Shown: piece after piece, positions 50,753 to 58,787 of the stretch
How the letters are laid out: the number at the start of each line of letters is the position of its first letter
Position numbering within the stretch: the first letter of the stretch is position 1
Assembly (NCBI RefSeq): GCF_001500125.1
Contig: NZ_LQIV01000043.1
Span: 1 to 64,000, forward strand
DNA length: 64,000 nucleotides
Reading direction: 5' to 3'
From: Mycobacterium sp. IS-1742
Lineage (GTDB): Bacteria; Actinomycetota; Actinomycetes; Mycobacteriales; Mycobacteriaceae
The notes under the pieces: model-generated
What the model was told of the DNA's origin: nothing
Databases searched by the model: none
Seen by the model: the letters and a program-made list of their open reading frames with translations, nothing else
Translations under genes and position numbers: made by a program

Positions 50753-51217
50753 TCAGCCCGACCGCGTGACGTCCTGGTGCGCGCGCAGGGCTTCGATCTC
50801 GCGCTCGAAATCGGCTGCGGACTCGAAGGATCGGTAGACCGAGGCGAAGCGCAGGTAGGCGACCTCGTCGAGATCACGGAGCGGCCCGAGGATCGCCAGA
50901 CCGACCTCGTGGCTAGGGACCTCAGGAGAACCGGTCGCCCGGACCGCGTCCTCGACCTGCTGGGCGAGCAGGTTGAGGGCGTCGTCGTCGACCTGGCGGC
51001 CCTGGCACGCCCGGCGCACGCCCTTGATGACCTTCTCCCGGCTGAACGGTTCCGTCACTCCGCTGCGCTTGACGACGGCGAGCACCGCGGTCTCCACCGT
51101 GGTGAACCGCCGGCCGCACTCCGGACAGGACCGGCGGCGCCGGATCGCCTGACCTTCGTCGGTCTCCCGGGTGTCCACGACGCGCGAATCGGGATGACGA
51201 CAGAACGGACAGTGCAT
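50753..51217 (-). CDS. nrdR: Transcriptional repressor NrdR
   Basis: 154 residues. The N-terminal zinc ribbon (MHCPFCRHPDSRVVDTR and CPECGRRFTT) and an ATP-cone (about 49-140; VVKRSGVTEPFSREKVIKGVRRAC) are intact. It represses ribonucleotide reductase genes when (d)ATP-bound. Homologue of Rv2718c. ATG 51217 is set by the invariant MxCPxC start. Proximity to lexA and the SOS-regulated LysM gene links dNTP supply with DNA damage. Confidence 0.95.
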   Translation of the reverse strand: MHCPFCRHPDSRVVDTRETDEGQAIRRRRSCPECGRRFTTVETAVLAVVKRSGVTEPFSREKVIKGVRRACQGRQVDDDALNLLAQQVEDAVRATGSPEVPSHEVGLAILGPLRDLDEVAYLRFASVYRSFESAADFEREIEALRAHQDVTRSG

Positions 51218-51378
51218 CACCGCTCCTTCGCCAGACCACCGGGTACGCCCTTCGAACCCTTGCGAGCCTACCCGGGTGCCCACACCGCCGCCGAGGGCGC
51301 GGGTCGGTGGCCACGCCACGTGCGGCGCGGTGAGCAGCGCCGGTGCCCCGCACCACGATTCACTGTCCACGAGGCGCG

Positions 51379-51825
51379 TCAGCCGACAGGGGCGATCAGC
51401 GTCTGCCCGGCATCGATCGCCGCCGAATCCAGCTGGTTGAGCTCACGGATCCGCTCCACCACCGCGCCGACCGGGGCGTCGGGGGCGACGCGCTGCGCGA
51501 CCTGGTGCAGGCTCTCCCCGGTCTGGACCTGAACCACCGCCAGTTCGGCGGGCACCGACGCCTGCTGGCCCGCCACGCCGCCCAGGTTGGCGACCAGGCC
51601 GAGCCAGACCGTGATTCCGGCGGCCACGAGGGCGAGCAGCACGGTCGTCGCGGGTGTGATGGGGCGGCGGCGGTGCGAGGCGCGCGACACCAGCACCCCG
51701 TTGCCCCGGTGGCGGATTGCCGCACCGGCGGGACGCCCCGCACGTGGCCGCCGGGCGTCGGACGGGCGACGCACCCCGCCCGCGGCCGGTTGCTGCTGGA
51801 TCTGCCTCACTTCGAGGATCGTCAT
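51379..51825 (-). CDS. LysM-domain membrane protein, ChiZ-like, SOS-associated
   Basis: 148 residues. A basic cytoplasmic N-terminus (about 1-62) is followed by one transmembrane helix (about 63-83; TPATTVLLALVAAGITVWLGLVA) and a C-terminal LysM-type repeat (about 95-147; VVQVQTGESLHQVAQRVAPDAP ending AGQTLIAPV). Homologue of Rv2719c (ChiZ), a DNA-damage-induced protein reported to interfere with cell division. Two SOS boxes lie 47-82 nt upstream. ATG 51825 is chosen over 51993. Confidence 0.85.
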   Translation of the reverse strand: MTILEVRQIQQQPAAGGVRRPSDARRPRAGRPAGAAIRHRGNGVLVSRASHRRRPITPATTVLLALVAAGITVWLGLVANLGGVAGQQASVPAELAVVQVQTGESLHQVAQRVAPDAPVGAVVERIRELNQLDSAAIDAGQTLIAPVG

Positions 51826-51871
51826 GTGGGTGCCCTTCCCGGTGGATGTTCGCCTGTGTGTTCGAATGTAG

Positions 51872-51887
51872 TCGATCGTGTGTTCGA
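51872..51887. promoter_or_regulatory. SOS (LexA) box 1 upstream of the chiZ-like gene
   Basis: TCGATCGTGTGTTCGA matches the mycobacterial consensus TCGAACRNRTGTTYGA with one mismatch. It lies 47 nt upstream of the chiZ-like start codon. Confidence 0.75.
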
Positions 51888-51891
51888 TGAA

Positions 51892-51907
51892 TAGAACGTG
51901 TGATCGA
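51892..51907. promoter_or_regulatory. Degenerate SOS box 2 in the chiZ-lexA region
   Basis: TAGAACGTGTGATCGA matches the consensus with two mismatches and lies 4 bp from box 1. The 20-bp centre-to-centre spacing puts the two sites on about the same face of the helix, so cooperative LexA binding is possible. Confidence 0.55.
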
Positions 51908-51983
51908 ACTGTTGCAGACGATAAATGAGGGGTCCGACAAGTCCGTCCGAGCGGCCGACGACCCCGGCGGAACGCGACACGCG

Positions 51984-51999
51984 TCGAACACATGTTTGA
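51984..51999. promoter_or_regulatory. SOS (LexA) box of lexA
   Basis: TCGAACACATGTTTGA is a perfect consensus match. It overlaps the predicted lexA -35 element, so bound LexA would block its own promoter. Confidence 0.9.
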
Positions 52000-52024
52000 T
52001 CATCGGGCTCCGGGCGACTAGATT
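51996..52024 (+). promoter_or_regulatory. lexA promoter, predicted leaderless
   Basis: The -35 TTGATC (51996-52001), 17-nt spacer and -10 TAGATT (52019-52024) predict a start at about 52031-52032, which is the lexA ATG. No ribosome site is present. Confidence 0.6.
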
Positions 52025-52031
52025 CGGCCCC

Positions 52032-52724
52032 ATGAGCGACGACAGCAGCGAGACCCGGGCCGGCGGGCGCCGCGGGGCAGACGCCGGCCTGACCGAACGA
52101 CAACGCACCATCCTCGAGGTGATCCGTGCCTCGGTGACCAGCCGCGGCTATCCCCCGAGCATCCGGGAGATCGGCGATGCCGTCGGCCTCACGTCGACAT
52201 CCTCGGTGGCGCACCAACTGCGCACGCTCGAGCGCAAGGGCTACCTGCGGCGTGACCCCAACCGGCCCCGTGCCGTCGACGTCCGCCTCTCCGAGGAGCA
52301 GGCGACGCCGGTGGTCACCACCGATGTCGCGGGCAGCGACGCGCTACCGGAACCCACCTTCGTGCCGGTGCTCGGCAGGATCGCCGCCGGTGGGCCGATC
52401 CTGGCGGAGGAAGCGGTCGAGGACGTGTTCCCGCTGCCGCGCGAACTCGTCGGCGAAGGGTCGCTGTTCCTGCTCAAGGTGGTCGGCGAATCGATGGTCG
52501 ACGCCGCGATCTGCGACGGCGACTGGGTCGTGGTCCGGCAACAGGCGGTCGCCGACAACGGTGACATCGTCGCGGCCATGATCGACGGCGAAGCCACGGT
52601 CAAGACCTTCAAGCGCAGCCGCGGCCAGGTGTGGCTGATGCCGCACAATCCCGCCTTCGAGCCGATCCCGGGCAACGACGCCGCCGTGCTGGGCAAGGTC
52701 GTGACCGTCATCCGCAAGATCTGA
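52032..52724 (+). CDS. lexA: SOS repressor LexA
   Basis: 230 residues. Winged HTH (about 21-85; YPPSIREIGDAVGLTSTSSVAHQL). Self-cleavage site Ala119-Gly120 in GRIAAGGP. Catalytic Ser154 (GESMVD) and Lys191 (ATVKTF). Represses DNA-damage genes until RecA promotes cleavage. Homologue of Rv2720. The promoter region carries a perfect SOS box. Convergent with the LGFP-repeat gene (7 nt between stops). Confidence 0.97.
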   Translation: MSDDSSETRAGGRRGADAGLTERQRTILEVIRASVTSRGYPPSIREIGDAVGLTSTSSVAHQLRTLERKGYLRRDPNRPRAVDVRLSEEQATPVVTTDVAGSDALPEPTFVPVLGRIAAGGPILAEEAVEDVFPLPRELVGEGSLFLLKVVGESMVDAAICDGDWVVVRQQAVADNGDIVAAMIDGEATVKTFKRSRGQVWLMPHNPAFEPIPGNDAAVLGKVVTVIRKI

Positions 52725-52731
52725 CGGCCGC

Positions 52732-54786
52732 TCAGTCGCCGCGGACGAATCCGTTGGTACGCGCGAATTCCTCGCTGGCGAAATAGATTTCGGCAATCGC
52801 CTGGTCGTAACCGGGGCTGAACGGCGCCCAGTACAGGCCGGTCTTGGTGTCCGCCTTCACCGGGTAACCCGGCGGCGGAGCGCCGGAGGCGTCGCCGGCC
52901 AACTGGATGGCGGTGCGGCCGGGGGTCGGCTCCTCGATGTCGATCGCCGCGTGCCTGCCGCTGGGCGCGTCGTCCACGAAGGGCGCCATGAACGCGGCGG
53001 GCATCGCGGATTCCCCGGCCTCAGGTTGCTCGGCCTCGGGTGTCTCGTTCTCGGGTGTCTCGTCGATCCACTCGTCGCCCGCCGGCTCCGGTGCGGTCGC
53101 ACCACCGGCAGCCGACTCCGCGAGCGCGGGTGCGGGCAGGGAGGGCTCCTCGAGGGCGGACTGGGCCCGGGCCTCGTCGGTCACCGGCGCTTCGATGCGC
53201 GTCGGCGCGGTGTCGATCGAGTCGGGGTCGTCCTGTCCGCCGAAGAGACCATCCGGGCCCGGAGACCGCTCCGCCGCGAGTGCCTCGTCGCCCGAATCGT
53301 CAGGCGGGCCCCACGGGCCCGCCGACGCGGCCGGTCCACCGTCGGGCCGGTAGCGGGCGGCGTCGGCGAAGACGTCCCGGTCGTCGCGGAACTGGTCGTC
53401 GCGGAACTGGTCCTCGCGGTCGCCCCGCCGGCGCCTCCACAGCACCGCGCCGGCGACCAGCCCGACCACGAGCAGCACCGGGATCAGCGCCAGCAGCCAC
53501 CACCAGTTCCAGCGCCAGCTCAACCACTTGCCGTCGTCCTCGGCGGCCGAGGACTCCGGCTGCGCGGGAGACTTCGGCACCTCCTCACCGGGCACCTCGA
53601 GGCCGGCGAGCCGCGGGGCGAGATTCGCCGGCTCGGTGCTGAACCTGCCGGTCGACCGGTCGTAGGACAGCACACCGTCGCTGAACCGCTGGGTGACGAC
53701 GTCACCGTTCTCGGTCTGATCGGCGGTGGGTGCGCCCAGCGGCCCCTTCGCCCCGTCGAGCTTCGACCATCCCGCGTTCATGGCGCCCCGGACGATCACG
53801 GCGCCGTAGTCCGGGGTCCAGAAGATGACCGGCTTGTCCTCCGCCGCGAACGTGCTGATGCGGCTGTTCGAGCCCAGCCCTCCGTCTGCTTCGCTGTTCG
53901 TCGGGAAGCCCAGATCGCCGGCAGGCCCGCCCACGCTCTCGTACTTCTCGAGGACCTGACCGGTGACGACGTTCGCCCCGGTCTGCGGGGTGTAAAAGAT
54001 CTTGCCGCCGGCGTAGTTCTGACCGACCCCGTCGTCGCCGATCTCGTACTGGTCGCCGTCCTTGGCGCCCAGCGGGCCCAGCGCGCCGCCGGCCGCGCGC
54101 CGCGCGGCCGCAATGGCCGACGTGGCGTCCTGCGGGACCGACAGGTCCTTGAGCTGACCGGCGAGATCGGGCGGAACCGTGGTGAACGTCTTGTCCTTGC
54201 GGTTCCACGACAGCTGCCCGCCGGTGAACTTCTGGGAGGCCACGTCGCCGCGGTAGACCTCGTCCTCGGCGGGTACCCCGAGCACCCCCGCCGATCCGCC
54301 GAGCCGGTCCCACGCGGCGTTGATCGCGCCGCGCACGACGCGTGCGCCGGTCGCCGGTGTCCAGAAGATCACCGGTTTGTCCGTGGCGGAGAACGTGGCG
54401 TTGCGGCTGTCCGGGCCGACCCGTCCCGGCCCCTCGTCGATCGTGGGAAAGCCCAGGTCACTGTCGGCGGGCCCGCCGAGCGACTCGTACTTCTCCAGGA
54501 CCGCGCCCTGCATCCAGTGCGCGCCGGTGGCGGGGGTGAAGAACATCTTGCCCGCCGCGAAGTTCTGGCCGAATCCGTCACCGACGGGGTAGACGCCGCC
54601 CTCACGCACGCCGAGCGGACCGGTGGGGCCGCCGCTGCCGTCGTAAGCCGCGGTGATGGCGTCGTTGGCCTCGGTGGCCGGATCCGCCGCCGCCAGGGGC
54701 GCCGAGAACAGACCCGCCGCTGCCACCGCCAGACCGATCGTCACACGCGCCAGCGCCGTGTGCAGCAGGGGTCGCCGCCCGCTCAT
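52732..54786 (-). CDS. LGFP-repeat envelope protein with one transmembrane helix and acidic tail
   Basis: 684 residues. Signal peptide 1-34, then six LGFP-type repeats (about 45-385) arranged as a tandem duplication of about 165 residues: residues 41-205 and 222-385 align throughout, for example EKYESLGGPADSDLGFP with EKYESVGGPAGDLGFP. A transmembrane helix (427-450), an Arg/Asp-rich stretch and a long acidic, Pro/Glu-rich cytoplasmic tail follow. The tail ends in a short conserved-looking segment (GLYWAPFSPGYDQAIAEIYFASEEFA). LGFP repeats are thought to anchor or organise the corynebacterial wall. Homologue of Rv2721c. ATG 54786 has a GGGAGG ribosome site. Confidence 0.85.
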   Translation of the reverse strand: MSGRRPLLHTALARVTIGLAVAAAGLFSAPLAAADPATEANDAITAAYDGSGGPTGPLGVREGGVYPVGDGFGQNFAAGKMFFTPATGAHWMQGAVLEKYESLGGPADSDLGFPTIDEGPGRVGPDSRNATFSATDKPVIFWTPATGARVVRGAINAAWDRLGGSAGVLGVPAEDEVYRGDVASQKFTGGQLSWNRKDKTFTTVPPDLAGQLKDLSVPQDATSAIAAARRAAGGALGPLGAKDGDQYEIGDDGVGQNYAGGKIFYTPQTGANVVTGQVLEKYESVGGPAGDLGFPTNSEADGGLGSNSRISTFAAEDKPVIFWTPDYGAVIVRGAMNAGWSKLDGAKGPLGAPTADQTENGDVVTQRFSDGVLSYDRSTGRFSTEPANLAPRLAGLEVPGEEVPKSPAQPESSAAEDDGKWLSWRWNWWWLLALIPVLLVVGLVAGAVLWRRRRGDREDQFRDDQFRDDRDVFADAARYRPDGGPAASAGPWGPPDDSGDEALAAERSPGPDGLFGGQDDPDSIDTAPTRIEAPVTDEARAQSALEEPSLPAPALAESAAGGATAPEPAGDEWIDETPENETPEAEQPEAGESAMPAAFMAPFVDDAPSGRHAAIDIEEPTPGRTAIQLAGDASGAPPPGYPVKADTKTGLYWAPFSPGYDQAIAEIYFASEEFARTNGFVRGD

Positions 54787-54925
54787 CGAACCTCCCGTAT
54801 TCGGCGCGAAAGTGACTCGAAAGTATCGCGCCAGCCAATCTTGTGACAGCCGACGTCCTTTTCGCGGGCACGACAGGCGATTTTCGCCGAGATATGTGCG
54901 AATCCGTGGACCTAGACTTTCCGCC

Positions 54926-57214
54926 ATGCCCACCCGCCCGACCAGCCTCACCCATTGGGGCGGCTTCTCCGCCGAGGTCGCGTCCGGTGACATCGCCTCC
55001 GTCGCGCCGCTGCCCGGTGATCAGGATCCTTCTCCCCTGCTGGGCAATCTGCCCGGTTCGGTGCGGCACCGCTCCCGCATCGCGGGTCCGGCGGTCCGGC
55101 GCGGCTGGCTCGACGACGGGCCCGGCGCCAGCAGGCGCCGCGGTGCGGACGAATTCGTCGCAGTGTCGTGGGACGAGCTGACCGAACTGCTCTCGGCCGA
55201 GCTGCGCCGGGTGGTCGACACACACGGCAACGAGGCGATCTACGGCGGCTCCTACGGGTGGGCCAGCGCCGGCCGGTTCCATCATGCCCAGAGCCAGGTG
55301 CACCGCTTCCTCAAACTGCTTGGCGGTTACACCTTTTCGCGTCACTCCTACAGCCTCGGCGCCACCGGTGTGATCATGCCCCGTGTCGTCGGCACCCACG
55401 ACGATCTGTTCAAGCGCTCCACCGACTGGGACGTCATCGCCGCCCACACCGATCTGCTGGTGTGCTTCGGCGGGCTCGCGATGAAGAACACGGGCACCAA
55501 TCACGGTGGCACGACGGCACACCCGGCCCGTGACGCGCTGCGCAGGTTCCGCGAACGGGGCGGCCGGATCGTGTCGTTCTCACCGCTGCGCGACGATGTG
55601 GACGGTGAGTGTGAATGGCACGCACCGGTACCGGGCACCGATGTGGCGATCATGCTGGCGATGGCCCATGTCCTGGCCACCGAGGGGCTCGCCGACCGCG
55701 GATTCCTCGCGTCGCACTGCGTCGGCTACGAGCGTTTCGAGCGCTACCTGCTCGGCGCCGACGACGGCGTCGCGAAGACCCCCCGATGGGCGGCGGCGAT
55801 CTGCGGTCTGCCGGCCGCCGAGATCGCCACACTGGCACGGAGAATGGCCGCGCAGCGCACCATCGTCACCGTCAGCTGGTCACTGCAACGGGTCCGGCAC
55901 GGCGAGCAGGCGCCGTGGATGGGCCTGACGCTCGCGGCGATGCTGGGTCAGATCGGTGTTCCCGGAGAAGGTTTCGGACACGGTTACGGGTCGATGAACG
56001 AACCGGGTCTGCCGCCGCTACGGTGCGGTCTGCCCCGGCTGCCGCAGGGCGTCAACCCGGTACGCACGTTCATCCCGGTCGCGGCGGTCAGCGATATGCT
56101 GCTGCACCCCGGCGAGCCGTACGACTACAACGGGATGCGGCTGACCTATCCCGACATCCGCTGCGTGTACTGGGCCGGCGGCAACCCGTTCCACCACCAT
56201 CAGAACCTCCCCCGGTTGCGGCGGGCACTGGCCCGCGTGGAGACCGTCGTGGTGCACGATCCGTACTGGACCGCGATGGCCAGGCACGCCGACATCGTGG
56301 TGCCGTCCACCACCGCGTTCGAACGCGACGACTACTCGGGGTCGAAGAACGATCCCGTGTTGATGGCGATGCCGAAACTGGTCGACCCATATGCGGACAG
56401 CCGCGACGACTACTCGACGTTCGCCGCGCTGGCCGACCGCCTCGGCTTCGGCGAGCAGTTCACCGAGGGACGCACCGCCCGGCAGTGGCTCGCCCATCTC
56501 TACGAGAAGTGGTCGGCGGGACTCGATTTCGCGGTGCCGGTTTTCGAGGAGTTCTGGCGCGCCGGCAGCCTCCGGCTGCCCGTCGAACCGGGCCTGACGC
56601 TGCTCGCCGACTTCCGCGCCGACCCCGTTGCGCACCGCCTCGGCACGCCGAGCGGCCGCATCGAGATCTTCTCCTCCGACATCGCCGGATTCGGCTACGC
56701 CGACTGCATCGGACATCCCGCGTGGTTCGAACCCACCGAATGGCTCGGTGGCGAACGCGCCGCCACTTATCCGCTGCATCTGATCGCCAACCAGCCGGCC
56801 ACCCGGCTGCACGGCCAACTCGACGGTGGCGCCACCAGCCAGGCCGCGAAAGTTCGTGGCCGCGAGGCGATCCGGATGCACCCCGCAGACGCCGCCGACC
56901 GCGGTGTGGCCGACGGCGACGTGGTCCGGGTGTTCAACGACCGCGGCGCCTGCCTGGCCGGTGTGGTGCTCGACGACCGCGTCCGGCGCGACGTCGTCCA
57001 CCTTCCGACGGGCGCCTGGTTCGATCCCGCCGACCCCGCCGACCACGACGCGATGTGCGTGCACGGGAACCCCAACGTGCTCACCGACGACGTCGGCACC
57101 TCGTCGCTGGCACGCGGCAGCACCGGCGCCCACGTGCTGGTTCAGGTGGAGAGGTTCACCGGTCCGCTACCGCCGGTGCGGGCGCACGAACCTCCGGTGA
57201 TCCGGCAGCGGTGA
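54926..57214 (+). CDS. Molybdopterin oxidoreductase of the BisC/TorA (DMSO reductase) family
   Basis: 762 residues. The molybdenum ligand appears to be Ser114 in GGSYGWASAGRFHH, the signature of S/N-oxide reductases. There is no N-terminal Cys cluster, so no Fe-S centre, and no Tat signal, so it is cytoplasmic, as for biotin sulfoxide reductase. The C-terminal molybdopterin domain (LHLIANQPATRLHGQLDGG) is intact. Likely reduces biotin sulfoxide, methionine sulfoxide or a similar oxide. The ATG lies 7 nt after TAGACT (54913-54918). I do not recall it between Rv2721c and Rv2725c in M. tuberculosis; it looks like a lineage-specific gene. Confidence 0.87.
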   Translation: MPTRPTSLTHWGGFSAEVASGDIASVAPLPGDQDPSPLLGNLPGSVRHRSRIAGPAVRRGWLDDGPGASRRRGADEFVAVSWDELTELLSAELRRVVDTHGNEAIYGGSYGWASAGRFHHAQSQVHRFLKLLGGYTFSRHSYSLGATGVIMPRVVGTHDDLFKRSTDWDVIAAHTDLLVCFGGLAMKNTGTNHGGTTAHPARDALRRFRERGGRIVSFSPLRDDVDGECEWHAPVPGTDVAIMLAMAHVLATEGLADRGFLASHCVGYERFERYLLGADDGVAKTPRWAAAICGLPAAEIATLARRMAAQRTIVTVSWSLQRVRHGEQAPWMGLTLAAMLGQIGVPGEGFGHGYGSMNEPGLPPLRCGLPRLPQGVNPVRTFIPVAAVSDMLLHPGEPYDYNGMRLTYPDIRCVYWAGGNPFHHHQNLPRLRRALARVETVVVHDPYWTAMARHADIVVPSTTAFERDDYSGSKNDPVLMAMPKLVDPYADSRDDYSTFAALADRLGFGEQFTEGRTARQWLAHLYEKWSAGLDFAVPVFEEFWRAGSLRLPVEPGLTLLADFRADPVAHRLGTPSGRIEIFSSDIAGFGYADCIGHPAWFEPTEWLGGERAATYPLHLIANQPATRLHGQLDGGATSQAAKVRGREAIRMHPADAADRGVADGDVVRVFNDRGACLAGVVLDDRVRRDVVHLPTGAWFDPADPADHDAMCVHGNPNVLTDDVGTSSLARGSTGAHVLVQVERFTGPLPPVRAHEPPVIRQR

Positions 57215-57218
57215 GCGG

Positions 57219-58553
57219 TCAGCGGGCGGCCTGCGGACGCCGGCGGGGGCGCCGCGAGCGGGATGCGGTGTCGCCGCCCTGGGGCCGGCCCTGCCGCTCG
57301 CCGTGACCCTGCGGCGTGGAACGCCTGCGGGGACGGTCGGAGGCGGTGCGGGGCTGCTTCACGACCTTCGGCGCAGGCGCGCGATACGGCGCAACCTCGC
57401 CGACCAGTGCGGTCACCGACGGCGAATCGGCACCGACCTGCTGGGGCGCGACGTTGATGCCGGCGCGCCGCAACAGCGCGGCGGTGTCGCGCCGCTCCTC
57501 GGGCAGCACGACGGTGACGACGTCGCCCGCGCTGCCGGCGCGTGCGGTGCGGCCCGAACGGTGCAGATAGGCCTTGTGTTCGACAGGGGGGTCGACGTGC
57601 ACCACGAGCTCGACCTCGTCGACGTGCACACCACGGGCCGCGATGTCGGTGGCGACCAGCACCTTGGCGTCTCCGGTCGAGAACGCGGCGAGATTGCGCT
57701 CACGGGCGTTCTGGGACAGGTTCCCGTGCAGGTCGACCGACGGCACGCCGGCCTCGGTGAGCTGACGGGCCAGCTTGCGGGCCTGATGTTTGGTGCGCAT
57801 AAACAGGATTCGGCGTCCGGTGCCCGCGGCGAGCGTGTGCACCAGCGCCTTCTTCTCGTGCGCTCCGGCCACGTGGAACACGTGGTGGGTCATCGCCGGC
57901 GGCGGCGCGTTGACCTCGTCGACCGAGTGGGTGACGGGCTCGCGCAGGAAGCGGCGCACCAGCTTGTCGACGCCGTTGTCCAGGGTCGCCGAGAACAGCA
58001 GCCGCTGACCGCCCGCGGGCGTGGCGGCCAGGATGCGGGTGACGCCGGGCAGGAAGCCGAGATCGGCCATGTGGTCGGCCTCGTCGAGCACGGTGATCTC
58101 CACGCTGTCCAGCGAGATGATCCGTTGGCGCATCAGGTCTTCGAGCCGACCGGGGCAGGCGACGACGATGTCGACACCGGCCCGCAACGCCGCGGCCTGC
58201 GGGTTCTGGGAGACGCCACCGAAGATGGTGGCCACCTTCAGATCGTATGCGGCGGCGAGGGGTTCGAGGACCGCGGTGATCTGGGTCGCCAGTTCGCGCG
58301 TCGGCGCGAGCACCAGGCCCGACGGGCGCGCCGACCGCCGTTTGGCGTCGGCGAGCCGGCTCACCAGCGGCAGGGAGAACGCCAGCGTCTTGCCGCTGCC
58401 GGTCTTACCGCGGCCGAGCACGTCACGGCCGGCCAGGCTGTCGGGCAACGTCGCGGCCTGGATCGGGAACGGGCTGTCGATGCCACGGTTCTCCAGAACG
58501 CGGCGCAGGGGTCCCCGCACGCCGAGGTCGGCGAAGGATTGTGCAGTTGTCAT
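57219..58553 (-). CDS. DEAD-box RNA helicase
   Basis: 444 residues. Motifs in order: Q motif (FADLGVRGPLRRVL..PFPIQ), I GKTGSGKT, Ia LAPTRELATQ, II DEADHMADLGF, III SATLDNG, V TDIAARGVHV and VI HRSGRTARAG. The C-terminal 60 residues are basic (Arg/Pro/Gly-rich), probably RNA-binding. Of the RhlE/DeaD type; likely role in ribosome assembly or cold adaptation. The stop lies 4 nt from that of the molybdoenzyme gene. The ATG is overlapped by the stop of a short upstream open frame. Confidence 0.9.
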   Translation of the reverse strand: MTTAQSFADLGVRGPLRRVLENRGIDSPFPIQAATLPDSLAGRDVLGRGKTGSGKTLAFSLPLVSRLADAKRRSARPSGLVLAPTRELATQITAVLEPLAAAYDLKVATIFGGVSQNPQAAALRAGVDIVVACPGRLEDLMRQRIISLDSVEITVLDEADHMADLGFLPGVTRILAATPAGGQRLLFSATLDNGVDKLVRRFLREPVTHSVDEVNAPPPAMTHHVFHVAGAHEKKALVHTLAAGTGRRILFMRTKHQARKLARQLTEAGVPSVDLHGNLSQNARERNLAAFSTGDAKVLVATDIAARGVHVDEVELVVHVDPPVEHKAYLHRSGRTARAGSAGDVVTVVLPEERRDTAALLRRAGINVAPQQVGADSPSVTALVGEVAPYRAPAPKVVKQPRTASDRPRRRSTPQGHGERQGRPQGGDTASRSRRPRRRPQAAR

Positions 58554-58705
58554 GCAGGTGTGTGCCTTTCAGGGCAGTGTCGCGCACCCCCGGGCAGCGC
58601 TGTTGCACGGCGCAGGTGATGGGTACGCAAGTGGCGAGATTGCCGGTCGGCAACATCGATCGCCGCGAGAAGAGCTTGAGCCGGACGCGATGGTAAGCGT
58701 TCCAC
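58550..58705 (-). other. Short upstream open frame / leader of the DEAD-box helicase
   Basis: From GTG 58705 a 51-codon frame (VERLPSRPAQALLAAIDVAD at its start) stays open and ends in a TGA that overlaps the helicase ATG by ATGA, the pattern of translational coupling. Against coding: only about half of its third codon positions are G or C, far below neighbouring genes. It may be a true leader peptide, or a structured 5' untranslated region such as those that control cold-shock helicases. A small hairpin (TTGCC-GACC-GGCAA) lies within it. Confidence 0.35.
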
Positions 58706-58787
58706 GACGAGCCGTCGTCGGTTTCGGTGACGTCGGCGTTGAGGACAGTCTAGCGCATGGGTCTTCGGTTCCTCGGGCGAGCCCTCG

